This document shows positions 1 through 7,122 of a DNA stretch of 64,000 nt, piece by piece; position 1 is the first letter of the stretch, and each line of letters opens with the position of its first letter. The notes below the pieces were generated by a model that made no database searches, had not been told where the DNA came from, and worked only from the letters and a program-made list of their open reading frames with translations. This stretch comes from an uncultured Anaerotruncus sp. Lineage in GTDB: Bacteria > Bacillota > Clostridia > Oscillospirales > Acutalibacteraceae. The stretch covers positions 62,001 to 126,000 of the forward strand of contig UQDL01000003.1 of NCBI GenBank assembly GCA_900539775.1. Reading direction: 5' to 3'. A program made the translations under genes and the position numbers.

Positions 1-89
1 AAATGAAGATTGAAAAGCTCTTCCTTAAGCTCTGCAAGCTTTGCTGCACGCTGATCTGCGCTTAAAGCCTTAATTTCTGCTGCTTTCAT
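1..89 (-). CDS. rpmC: Ribosomal protein L29 (partial, 3' end outside window)
   Basis: The frame begins MKAAEIKALSADQRAAKLAE, the typical L29 opening, and runs off the left edge of the window. L29 is a small helical-hairpin protein of the 50S subunit near the peptide exit tunnel. The start codon overlaps the rplP stop by one base (TAATG), so the two genes are translationally coupled. It is the last S10-operon gene visible here. Only about 29 codons are present, so nothing can be said about its C-terminus. Confidence 0.93.
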   Translation of the reverse strand, partial: MKAAEIKALSADQRAAKLAELKEELFNLH

Positions 90-511
90 TACTGCTCGCC
101 TCCCTCTTCTTTAACTACGAATTTGCATTTGATAGGAAGTTTGTTAGCTGCAAGACGCATTGCCTCACGAGCCACACTCTCTTCAACGCCGCCGAGTTCA
201 AACATAACTCTGCCCGGCTTAACTACTGCTACCCAGTAGTCAACATTACCTTTACCTTTACCCATACGAGTATCGGCAGGTCTTGCGGTGATCGGCTTAT
301 CGGGGAAAATCTTAATCCAAACCTGACCGCCACGCTTTGTGTAACGTGTCATAGCGATACGAGCTGCTTCAATCTGAGCTGCCGTAATCCATGCAGGCTC
401 TGTTGCCTGAAGACCAAACTGGCCATAAGTTACTTTGTTACCTCTTGTAGCCTCACCGGTCATACGACCTCTGTGCTGCTTACGATGTTTAACACGCTTT
501 GGTAAGAGCAT
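89..511 (-). CDS. rplP: Ribosomal protein L16
   Basis: A 140-residue protein of normal family length. It starts MLLPKRVKHRKQHRGRM and carries the conserved basic N-terminus, the GQVWIKIFPDKPIT segment and the MGKGKGN loop of L16, a 50S protein at the A-site and central protuberance. It sits between rpsC and rpmC as in the canonical S10 operon. Its start lies at the rpsC stop, so the two are coupled. Expression should follow the S10 promoter near position 5100. Confidence 0.98.
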   Translation of the reverse strand: MLLPKRVKHRKQHRGRMTGEATRGNKVTYGQFGLQATEPAWITAAQIEAARIAMTRYTKRGGQVWIKIFPDKPITARPADTRMGKGKGNVDYWVAVVKPGRVMFELGGVEESVAREAMRLAANKLPIKCKFVVKEEGGEQ

Positions 512-1242
512 TATTGATTTCCTCCTTCCTTACGTCTGCTTCTGTTATCTCTGCCGCCGTTGCGACGAGAATTGCCTGATCTTCTCTGGGGCTTGTTTCT
601 GCTTTCGTGAAGAACTTCGCCCTGATAGATCCAAATTTTAACACCGATGCGGCCGTAAGTTGTTGCAGCCTCTGCAGTGCCGTAATCAATATCCGCACGA
701 ATTGTTTGAAGCGGAATTGTGCCTTCCTTATATGTTTCGGAACGAGCAATTTCCGCACCGCCGATACGGCCGGATACCTGAACCTTAATACCGCGTGCGC
801 CAAGCTTCATTGTGTTTCTGATAGCCATCTTAACTGCACGGCGGAATGATACACGCTTTTCAAGCTGAGTTGCGATGCTCTGAGCAACGAGAGTTGCATT
901 GAGATCGGGCTGCTTGATTTCGATGATGTTGATGAAAACTTCATCGTTCTTTTTACCGAGCTTCTTAGCGCAGATAGCTTTGAGCTTATCAATTTCAGCG
1001 CCCTGCTTGCCGATAACCATACCGGGCTTTGCACAGTGAATGTTAATTCTTACGCGCTTAGCATCACGCTCGATTTCTACTTTGGGAACACCTGCACTCT
1101 TGAGAGATTCAAGAAGGTACTTACGAAGATTATAATCTTCAACAAGCGTGTTGCCGAAGTCTGCCTTCTTAGCATACCAGCGGGAGTCCCAGTTTTTAAT
1201 AACGCCGATTCTTAAACCGGTAGGATTACATTTCTGTCCCAT
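511..1242 (-). CDS. rpsC: Ribosomal protein S3
   Basis: A 243-residue S3. It begins MGQKCNPTGLRIGVIKNWDS and contains the type-II KH RNA-binding region (GMVIGKQGAEIDKL at about 75-88) and the S3 C-terminal domain (ARGIKVQVSGRIGGAEIARSE). S3 lies at the mRNA entry channel of the 30S subunit. The tail, rich in Arg, Gly, Asn and Ser from about residue 215, is a lineage-variable extension. An AGGAGGAAAG-type ribosome site precedes the start. It is the eighth gene of the operon. Confidence 0.98.
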   Translation of the reverse strand: MGQKCNPTGLRIGVIKNWDSRWYAKKADFGNTLVEDYNLRKYLLESLKSAGVPKVEIERDAKRVRINIHCAKPGMVIGKQGAEIDKLKAICAKKLGKKNDEVFINIIEIKQPDLNATLVAQSIATQLEKRVSFRRAVKMAIRNTMKLGARGIKVQVSGRIGGAEIARSETYKEGTIPLQTIRADIDYGTAEAATTYGRIGVKIWIYQGEVLHESRNKPQRRSGNSRRNGGRDNRSRRKEGGNQ

Positions 1243-1259
1243 TCAACTTTCCTCCTCGC

Positions 1260-1598
1260 TTATTCTTCCGTTTCCTTAACGGTGATTGTGATATGAGATG
1301 TTCTCTTATTGATTCTGTATGCTCTGCCCTGAGCTCTGGGGCGAATTCTCTTAAGAGTGGGGCCCGCAGTAACATTGCAGTAGCTTACATATAATCTTGA
1401 AGTATCCATATTGTTGTTGTTCTCCGCATTAGCCATTGCAGATTTAAGAACCTTTGCAAGCGGTTCGCAAGCTGCCTTAGGTGTGTGCTTGAGAATAGCC
1501 ATTGCCTTATCGCAAGGCTGATTTCTTATAAGGTCAAGAACGATTTGCACCTTTCTGGGAGAAATACGAACATATGTTGCTTTTGCTGTTGCTTCCAT
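1260..1598 (-). CDS. rplV: Ribosomal protein L22
   Basis: L22 of 112 residues, beginning MEATAKATYVRISPRKVQIV and containing the conserved RAQGRAYRINKRTSHI beta-hairpin that lines the peptide exit tunnel. An in-frame ATG lies 18 bases further upstream. I prefer the start at 1598 because it has AAAGGAG seven bases before it, while the upstream ATG would include that ribosome site in the coding sequence. It follows rpsS in the S10 operon. Confidence 0.97.
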   Translation of the reverse strand: MEATAKATYVRISPRKVQIVLDLIRNQPCDKAMAILKHTPKAACEPLAKVLKSAMANAENNNNMDTSRLYVSYCNVTAGPTLKRIRPRAQGRAYRINKRTSHITITVKETEE

Positions 1599-1615
1599 AG
1601 TTAATTCTCCTTTCA

Positions 1616-1888
1616 TTACTTCGTGGTCTTTGCGCCTGCGTGACCGCGGAACGTTCTTGTGGGGGCGAATTCGCCGAGTTTGTGTCCAACCATATCCTCG
1701 GTAACATAAACCGGAACATGCTTTCTTCCGTCATGAACAGCAAATGTGTGTCCTACGAACTCAGGGAAGATTGTTGAACTTCTTGACCAGGTTTTTACAA
1801 CCTGCTTGTCGCCCTTTTCATTGAGAGCAACAACTTTTTTATAAAGGCTTTCTTCAACATAAGGGCCTTTTTTAGTACTTCTACTCAT
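1616..1888 (-). CDS. rpsS: Ribosomal protein S19
   Basis: A 90-residue S19 beginning MSRSTKKGPYVEESLYKKV, with the conserved VYVTEDMVGHKLGEF and RTFRGHAG segments. S19 sits in the 30S head and contacts S13 and the A-site finger. Length and sequence are typical. It lies between rplB and rplV, with a GGAG-type ribosome site in the 19-base gap after rplB. Confidence 0.98.
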   Translation of the reverse strand: MSRSTKKGPYVEESLYKKVVALNEKGDKQVVKTWSRSSTIFPEFVGHTFAVHDGRKHVPVYVTEDMVGHKLGEFAPTRTFRGHAGAKTTK

Positions 1889-1907
1889 TTAATCTTCTCC
1901 TTTCTTA

Positions 1908-2741
1908 TTATTTACCGTTACGACGTCTTACGATCATCTTATTGGATGCTTTCTTCTTGTTGCGAGTCTTATAACCGAGAGCAGGTTTACCCCAAGGAGT
2001 AACAGGACCGGGACGACCGATAGGTGATTTACCTTCACCACCGCCGTGGGGGTGGTCATTCGGGTTCATAACAGAACCACGAACTGTGGGTCTCCAACCC
2101 ATGTTGCGCTTGCGGCCTGCCTTACCGATTTTAACATTGGCATGATCTGTGTTGCCTACAACGCCGATTGTTGCCATGCATTCTGCAGGAACATTGCGAA
2201 GCTCGCCCGAAGGAAGTCTGAGAAGTGCATAAGCACCTTCAAGAGCCATAAGCTGAGCGCTGTTGCCTGCCGAACGAGCAAGCTGAGCACCTCTGCCGGG
2301 ATAAAGCTCAACATTGTGGATAACTGTGCCGACCGGGATATTCTTAAGAGGAAGTGCATTACCTGCAACGATATCTGCGTTCGGGCCTGCTTCAACGGTT
2401 GCGCCTACTTTAAGGCCTTCCGGAGCAATGATGTAGTTCTTTACGCCATCCTCATACTGAATGAGAGCGATGTGTGCAGAACGGTTGGGATCATATTCGA
2501 TTGTCTGCACTGTTGCAGGCATATCAAATTTCTGTCTTTTGAAGTCAATAACACGGTATTTTCTTCTGTTTCCGCCGCCGCGATGACGAACGGTGATTCT
2601 TCCGTAAGAGTTACGGCCTGAATTTTTGCTGATGGGAACAAGCAAGGATCTTTCAGGGGCAACTTTAGAGAGGGAAGAATAATCGGTAACCGACATGTTT
2701 CTTCTTGAAGGAGAAGTCGGCTTAAAATTCTTAATAGCCAT
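1908..2741 (-). CDS. rplB: Ribosomal protein L2
   Basis: L2 of 277 residues starting MAIKNFKPTSPSRRNMSV. It has the OB-fold and SH3-like domains and the conserved C-terminal loop VRGSVMNPNDHPHGGGEG with the histidine close to the peptidyl transferase centre. The frame is open 14 codons further upstream. The start at 2741 is chosen because AAAGGA lies nine bases before it and because L2 proteins conventionally begin here. The preceding 101-base gap to rplW is the largest inside the operon. Confidence 0.98.
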   Translation of the reverse strand: MAIKNFKPTSPSRRNMSVTDYSSLSKVAPERSLLVPISKNSGRNSYGRITVRHRGGGNRRKYRVIDFKRQKFDMPATVQTIEYDPNRSAHIALIQYEDGVKNYIIAPEGLKVGATVEAGPNADIVAGNALPLKNIPVGTVIHNVELYPGRGAQLARSAGNSAQLMALEGAYALLRLPSGELRNVPAECMATIGVVGNTDHANVKIGKAGRKRNMGWRPTVRGSVMNPNDHPHGGGEGKSPIGRPGPVTPWGKPALGYKTRNKKKASNKMIVRRRNGK

Positions 2742-2842
2742 TATTATTTTTCCTTTCTGAATAACTTTGCGAAGGGATGGCACCCTTCATACTTCATCAT
2801 CCGAAATATCTCTTTTTGCTATACTATATATAATAGTAGCCG

Positions 2843-3139
2843 TTACATCATATCGTTGAAGAATTCGATTTCTTTAGAATCTTCGGTAAGAGTAACGATT
2901 GCCTTTTTCCATGAAGGAGTGTAGCCCTTGTTTACACCCTGACGGCGCTCACGGCCACGAACATTTATTGTGTTTACCTTAGCAACTTTAGTGCCGGGGA
3001 AAACCTCTTCAACGGCTTTGGCGATTTCAATTTTGTTTGCATCTTTAGCAACCTTAAAGGTATATTTCTTCATCATAAGGCCGGTCATTGATTCCTCAGT
3101 GATAATCGGCTTAACGATAATGTCATGAGCAGTTTTCAT
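2843..3139 (-). CDS. rplW: Ribosomal protein L23
   Basis: A 98-residue L23: MKTAHDIIVKPIITEESM at the N-terminus and the loop region VNTINVRGRERRQGV. L23 is at the tunnel exit and docks trigger factor and the signal recognition particle. Its start overlaps the rplD stop by one base, implying coupling. Length is normal. Confidence 0.98.
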   Translation of the reverse strand: MKTAHDIIVKPIITEESMTGLMMKKYTFKVAKDANKIEIAKAVEEVFPGTKVAKVNTINVRGRERRQGVNKGYTPSWKKAIVTLTEDSKEIEFFNDMM

Positions 3140-3762
3140 TATGCATATACCTCCTCGATTTTCTTAGCTGCATCTTTAAGAACAACGATTTCGTTGCAAT
3201 TAAGGATGTCATATACGCAAAGAGTGTTTACGGTAACAACCTTAACGCCCTCAATATTGCGTGCGCTCTTGTAAACAACTTCGTTGTTCTCAGGAAGAAC
3301 GAGAAGAACCTTTTTGCCGGTTTTGAGCTTAGCAAGCATTTCGGCAATTGCCTTTGTTTTGATTGCTTCAAGCTCAATCTTGTTTACAACAAGCATTTCA
3401 GACTCTGCAACCTTTGTTGAAAGGGCTGATTTCATAGCGAGTCTTTTAACTTTCTTGTTGATATTTACAGTGTATTTTCTTGGCTTGGGGCCGAGAGCAA
3501 TACCGCCGTGTGTCCACTGAGGGCTTCTTGTTGAGCCCTGACGAGCACGGCCTGTGCCCTTTTGCCTCCAGGGTTTTGCGCCGCCGCCTGAAACCTCAGA
3601 ACGAGTGAGAGTTGACTGCGTGCCCTGGCGCTGTGCAGCAAGATAGCTGACAACTGCAAGATGCATTGCATTTGCGTTTGGCTCAATGCCGAAAACCGCA
3701 TCTGCAAGTTCTAATTTTGAAGTCTTGCGACCTTCTTGGTTATAAACCTGAACCTGTGCCAT
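3139..3762 (-). CDS. rplD: Ribosomal protein L4
   Basis: A 207-residue L4 with the conserved segment GGAKPWRQKGTGRARQGSTR that forms part of the loop reaching into the exit tunnel. In Escherichia coli L4 also represses the S10 operon by acting on the leader RNA. Whether that happens here is not shown by the sequence, but the long leader with a terminator (4782-5097) makes it worth considering. It lies between rplC and rplW. Confidence 0.98.
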   Translation of the reverse strand: MAQVQVYNQEGRKTSKLELADAVFGIEPNANAMHLAVVSYLAAQRQGTQSTLTRSEVSGGGAKPWRQKGTGRARQGSTRSPQWTHGGIALGPKPRKYTVNINKKVKRLAMKSALSTKVAESEMLVVNKIELEAIKTKAIAEMLAKLKTGKKVLLVLPENNEVVYKSARNIEGVKVVTVNTLCVYDILNCNEIVVLKDAAKKIEEVYA

Positions 3763-3779
3763 TTGTATCTCTCCTTTCG

Positions 3780-4412
3780 TTAAGCTTTAACAGCGTCTGC
3801 AATTACAACGATTCCGCCCTTAGGACCGGGAACCGCACCCTTGATTGCGATAAGATTGTTTTCTGCATCAACCTTAGCAACCGTGAGGTTTTGAACTGTT
3901 ACTGTTTCGTGACCGTAATGACCGGCCATCTTTCTGCCTTTGAATACTCTTGACGGGCTTGAGCACGCACCGAGTGAACCCTGGTGGCGAGCATTTGGGC
4001 CTGTACCGTGAGATTCACGGAGTCTTGAGAAATTCCAACGCTTGATTGCGCCGGCAGTTCCGTGGCCCTTAGATGTGCCCTTTACATCAACGATTTCGCC
4101 TGCCTCAAAAGCATCTGCCTTAATGATGTCGCCAACATTAAGAGCTGAGCAATCTTCAAGACGGAACTCTTTAAGAGTTTTCTTGGGAGCTACATCGTTC
4201 TTTGCGAAGTGACCCTTCATAGGCTTGTTGAGCTTGTTGACTTTAACATCGCCGAAGCCCACCTGAACAGCCTCATAGCCATCGTTTTCGATTGTTTTTT
4301 TCTGGGTAATTACGCATGGACCTGCTTCAACTACTGTAACGGGGATTACATTTCCGTTTTCATCGAAGATCTGGGTCATGCCGATCTTTTTACCGATAAG
4401 ACCTTTTTTCAT
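3780..4412 (-). CDS. rplC: Ribosomal protein L3
   Basis: A 210-residue L3 beginning MKKGLIGKKIGMTQIFDENG. The central extension contains RESHGTGPNARHQGSLGAC, the region that approaches the peptidyl transferase centre and normally carries the glutamine methylated by PrmB. It is the second gene of the S10 operon, with an AGGAGGAAAA-like ribosome site. Nothing unusual is seen. Confidence 0.98.
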   Translation of the reverse strand: MKKGLIGKKIGMTQIFDENGNVIPVTVVEAGPCVITQKKTIENDGYEAVQVGFGDVKVNKLNKPMKGHFAKNDVAPKKTLKEFRLEDCSALNVGDIIKADAFEAGEIVDVKGTSKGHGTAGAIKRWNFSRLRESHGTGPNARHQGSLGACSSPSRVFKGRKMAGHYGHETVTVQNLTVAKVDAENNLIAIKGAVPGPKGGIVVIADAVKA

Positions 4413-4466
4413 ATTTTTCCTCCTTGGTTATTGGTTGGTTTCCCAACTTGACCTCGTCAAGCGTGA

Positions 4467-4781
4467 TTATAATTTGATTTCGATTTCAACGCCTGCCGGG
4501 AGCTCAAGACTTGTCAGCGCTTCAACAGTTTTATTTGAAGGTCTGAGAATGTCAATGAGTCTTTTGTGTGTTCTCTGCTCAAACTGCTCACGGCTGTCCT
4601 TATACTTGTGAACAGCACGAAGAATCGTAACAACTTCCTTCTCGGTGGGAAGCGGAATCGGGCCGCTTACCTGAGCACCGGTAGCCTTAGCTGTTTCAAC
4701 GATCTTTTCGGAAGCCTGATCAACAAGATTGTGATCATAGCCCTTAAGTCTGATGCGGATCTTAACTTTGCTTGCTGCCAT
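4467..4781 (-). CDS. rpsJ: Ribosomal protein S10 / NusE
   Basis: A 104-residue S10, MAASKVKIRIRLKGYDHNLV, with the conserved SGPIPLPTEKEV and THKRLIDI segments. S10 sits in the 30S head and as NusE partners NusB in antitermination. It is the first gene of the operon, with a strong TCAGGAGGAAAAG ribosome site. It is preceded by a leader of roughly 315 bases from a consensus promoter. Confidence 0.98.
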   Translation of the reverse strand: MAASKVKIRIRLKGYDHNLVDQASEKIVETAKATGAQVSGPIPLPTEKEVVTILRAVHKYKDSREQFEQRTHKRLIDILRPSNKTVEALTSLELPAGVEIEIKL

Positions 4782-5097
4782 TTACTTTTCCTCCTGAAAA
4801 ATATTGGTGCGAGTCTTAACCTTTATTTTTCCACCCACCCGTGTGTTTCAAGCCTGCTCTTTAAAAAACCGAATGACGCAGCATCATTCGGGCAGACCTT
4901 ATGCAGGTTGCGAACATACGCAAGCTATTCGCATAAGGAAAATCAAAGGTATAATTTCGCCCGGTTTAAAATCGGACATACTCCGCCGAAATTCCCGCTT
5001 TGAATCAAGCGCCACCTCCGGCATCATCGCATATCTTGTGGTGAGAAAACCGCATACACAATTATATATAATTATAATATACGCCTTTTCACACGCT
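4782..5097 (-). promoter_or_regulatory. Long structured 5' leader of the S10 operon
   Basis: About 315 untranslated bases lie between the promoter near 5103-5131 and rpsJ, with no convincing ORF on the minus strand. The RNA can form a stem from TTATGCGAA and TTCGC...GCATAA, followed by the terminator hairpin at 4863-4891. The segment complementary to 5021-5029 (CGATGATGC in the RNA sense) can pair with the 3' arm of that terminator (GCGTCATTCG) with one bulge and one wobble, so it is a candidate antiterminator. That makes regulation by attenuation plausible; the trigger is unknown. Confidence 0.6.
4863..4891 (-). terminator. Intrinsic terminator inside the S10 leader (attenuator candidate)
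   Basis: In the minus-strand RNA, CCGAATGA and TCATTCGG form a perfect 8-bp stem with a 7-base loop, followed directly by six Ts. It lies about 80 bases upstream of the rpsJ start and downstream of the only strong promoter seen, so it would abort operon transcription unless bypassed. Confidence 0.75.
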
Positions 5098-5102
5098 CGC
5101 TT

Positions 5103-5131
5103 ATTATATATTAAATGTGCTGCTTTGTCAA
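5103..5131 (-). promoter_or_regulatory. Consensus housekeeping promoter of the S10 operon
   Basis: On the minus strand TTGACA (5126-5131), a 17-base spacer and TATAAT (5103-5108) form a perfect sigma-70/sigma-A type promoter pointing at rpsJ. Transcription should start near 5096. Confidence 0.9.
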
Positions 5132-5223
5132 TACAAATTTACAAAAAATTTCAAAGTTTTTTTCGTGATTTTTCACAAAGTTTATATATGTAATTTTGTA
5201 TACTTGCACAGTGAATTTAGTGT

Positions 5224-5268
5224 AAAAAAATAAAAAAACACACTTTTTGCTGCCAAAAAATGTGTTTT
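5224..5268 (-). terminator. Terminator of the collagen-like gene
   Basis: AAAACACA and TGTGTTTT with an inner CAAAAA/TTTTTG pairing form a long hairpin at 5235-5268. In the minus-strand sense it is followed by two runs of seven Ts separated by one A. Confidence 0.8.
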
Positions 5269-5315
5269 CGGATTTAACATATTCTTTTTTTAATCATAAT
5301 AAAAGCTTAAACTAA

Positions 5316-5342
5316 ACTGAGGTCAGCGGTGAACGCCTCAGT
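5316..5342. other. Inverted repeat between collagen-like gene and its terminator
   Basis: ACTGAGG (5316-5322) and CCTCAGT (5336-5342) are perfect inverted repeats 13 bases apart. There is no T-run on either side, so it is not an intrinsic terminator. It may be an RNA processing or protective stem in the 3' untranslated region of the collagen-like mRNA. Confidence 0.45.
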
Positions 5343-5368
5343 AAAGCAAGAGTTCGCTGAAATGAAAA

Positions 5369-5884
5369 TCACCTTGCAAGCAAGCCTGCATCACGCATAT
5401 TGGCAAGCAAAGCATTAAACTCCTCAACAATGTCGTCTGCTCCGGTTGCATTTGCAACGGCGGCTGCCGGAGTTATCGTGCCTGCAGGTCCGGTAGGGCC
5501 TGTTGCGCCTGTGGCACCTGCAACACCTTGTATACCCTGAGGACCCGTTGCGCCTGTGGCACCTGCAACGCCTTGTATACCCTGAGGGCCCGTTGCGCCT
5601 GTGGCGCCTGCAACGCCTTGTATACCCTGAGGACCCGTTGCGCCGGTTGCGCCCTGAATTCCCGCAGGTCCTTGTGCTCCCACAGGTCCTTGCGGACCTG
5701 TTGCGCCTGTTGCTCCTGTTGCACCTGTTGCTCCGGCAGGACCGCCGGCAGGACCCGTCGGCCCCATTGGTCCGGTAGGACCCGGTATTCCTTGGCAACA
5801 ACAAACCGGCGCAGGTTTGCAAGAATTCACTTTGGTTTCGCAATTGCAAAGAGAATTTATATCGCTTCCCTTGTAATAAGTCAT
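5369..5884 (-). CDS. Short collagen-like (Gly-X-Y repeat) surface/exosporium-type protein
   Basis: A 171-residue protein with three parts: a Cys-rich N-terminus (CNCETKVNSCKP, then VCCCQG) up to about residue 32, a Gly-X-Y tract dominated by GPT, GAT and GPQ triplets over about 90 residues, and a short C-terminal cap ending LLANMRDAGLLAR. Such proteins form collagen-like trimers on clostridial and bacillar cells or spores. No signal peptide is visible, as for BclA-like exosporium proteins. The frame is open eight codons upstream, but only the ATG at 5884 has a GGGTG-type ribosome site at good spacing. It has its own terminator. The ligand or location is not determined by sequence. Confidence 0.8.
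   Translation of the reverse strand: MTYYKGSDINSLCNCETKVNSCKPAPVCCCQGIPGPTGPMGPTGPAGGPAGATGATGATGATGPQGPVGAQGPAGIQGATGATGPQGIQGVAGATGATGPQGIQGVAGATGATGPQGIQGVAGATGATGPTGPAGTITPAAAVANATGADDIVEEFNALLANMRDAGLLAR
5526..5660 (-). repeat. Three 45-bp tandem repeats within the collagen-like gene
   Basis: Units starting at 5526, 5571 and 5616 are nearly identical 45-base copies, each encoding a 15-residue GPQGIQGVAGATGAT-like segment. Near identity at DNA level means recent expansion and likely length variation by slippage or recombination between strains. Confidence 0.85.
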
Positions 5885-5948
5885 ATATTTCACCCACCCA
5901 ATCATCATATGTGATACATAATGTATCTAATTCATTATATTCAAACAA

Positions 5949-7031
5949 TCAGTATGGGTTAATCTTTTTTTGCTTGAAATATTCCCTGTTATACAAATAA
6001 GAAGAAGAAAGCGGCCTGCAAGAGCCTGCAATTTCATTATATTCATTCGCCTTGGTATAATCACCAAGCGCATCGTAACAAATGCAAAGACCGATGGCAG
6101 GTATAAAACCGCTTGCATCTGCGCTGACAAAGCCTCCGTTTAATCCGTTTTCCCTTAAAGTTAAGGCAGAATGAAACCAAAACAATGCCTTTTCATATTG
6201 CTTTTGCCTTAAAAATAAATTTCCTATATCGCAACACACCTCTGCCTTTACAGGTGCATAAGCAAATGCATTAAGCAGCGAAATCAGCGCATCTGAATTA
6301 CAACCCTGCTCGATTTTGCAAGCGGCGCAAATTCTGCAAGCCTCAACATTGTTTTCTTCCCAGCCCAAACCTGATTTCAAAAACGCCTCAAGCACCAAAA
6401 CGGCTTTATCATAATATCCGTTATAATAAAGCTCTCTGCCGTAATAAAACTCATCTCTTGGCGAAAACGGCTCGCCGAGCGCAAGCTGCTTTTCATAAAT
6501 TAAAAGATTTCTTTTTCCGTATTCTTTTTTTGCTGACTTATGCGTTACGGCAATATCGCTGTATTCCGTCGGCTGCGGGCAAGAAATCGCCTCATGCACT
6601 CTTCCCTGCCATTTGAATCCCAAATGATTTTTGATAAGCCTTTCACGATAAAACCAAAACACAGGCTTTCCCGATTCATCAAAAGCCACATTATAGCGCA
6701 TATAAACTGCGTTTAAGCTTTTTTCAGCCGAAGCTTTAAATGAAATGAGAGCCTCCAAATCCTGCGGTAAAAACACATCATCTGCATCAAGCCATAAAAT
6801 ATAATCACAGGCGGCTTTTGAAAATGAAAAATTCCTTGCGGCTGAAAAGTTATCACACCACACAAAATCAAACACCTTATCGGTGTACCTGAATGCGATT
6901 TCTTTTGTTGCATCATTGCTACCGGTGTCAACAATAATAATTTCATCAACCGCTTTCAAAACACTGTTTAAGCAGCGTGCAAGAACGCTTTGCTCGTTTT
7001 TTACAATCATACACAAACTAATACTAACCAA
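5949..7031 (-). CDS. Glycosyltransferase family 2 with TPR-like C-terminal region
   Basis: The N-terminus is VSISLCMIVKNEQSVLARCL, then IIIVDTGSNDATKEIA and the metal-binding YILWLDADDVF, all typical of GT-A fold family 2 enzymes. The second half (from about residue 190) has helical YYNGYYDKAVLVLEAFL and LRQKQYEKALFWFHSA segments like TPRs. This architecture is common in Clostridia for glycosylation of cell-surface proteins or peptides. The frame extends to 7100 but the extension crosses the terminator of the upstream gene; the TTG at 7031, eight bases after GGGGG, is the likely start (360 aa). It lies directly upstream of the collagen-like gene on the same strand, so the latter could be a substrate (inference). 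Confidence 0.8.
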   Translation of the reverse strand: MVSISLCMIVKNEQSVLARCLNSVLKAVDEIIIVDTGSNDATKEIAFRYTDKVFDFVWCDNFSAARNFSFSKAACDYILWLDADDVFLPQDLEALISFKASAEKSLNAVYMRYNVAFDESGKPVFWFYRERLIKNHLGFKWQGRVHEAISCPQPTEYSDIAVTHKSAKKEYGKRNLLIYEKQLALGEPFSPRDEFYYGRELYYNGYYDKAVLVLEAFLKSGLGWEENNVEACRICAACKIEQGCNSDALISLLNAFAYAPVKAEVCCDIGNLFLRQKQYEKALFWFHSALTLRENGLNGGFVSADASGFIPAIGLCICYDALGDYTKANEYNEIAGSCRPLSSSYLYNREYFKQKKINPY

Positions 7032-7074
7032 ATTAAGCACCCCCGATACAATATGCAAAAGAAAAATAAGCGTT

Positions 7075-7109
7075 AAAAAAGCGGCGTGCCGAAAAAGCAC
7101 ACCGCCGCT
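7075..7109 (-). terminator. Terminator after the PAP2 gene
   Basis: A GC-rich hairpin (GCGGCG...CGCCGC, 7081-7108) is followed on the minus strand by six Ts. It ends the PAP2 transcript and overlaps the upstream open extension of the glycosyltransferase frame. Confidence 0.85.
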
Positions 7110-7122
7110 GAATAATATTAAA

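Noticed and set aside
2046..2621. Long plus-strand open frame opposite rplB.
   Set aside because: It is antisense to a highly conserved ribosomal protein gene, is Cys-rich without pattern and has no ribosome site.
5526..5660. Regular repeats that could be mistaken for a CRISPR array.
   Set aside because: Units are contiguous 45-base copies without unique spacers, are in frame and encode Gly-X-Y residues.
5503..5914. Several long open frames on both strands across the collagen-like gene.
   Set aside because: They arise from the Gly-X-Y codon periodicity (GGN-CCN-type repeats). Only the minus-strand frame ending at 5369 has a sensible collagen composition and a ribosome site.
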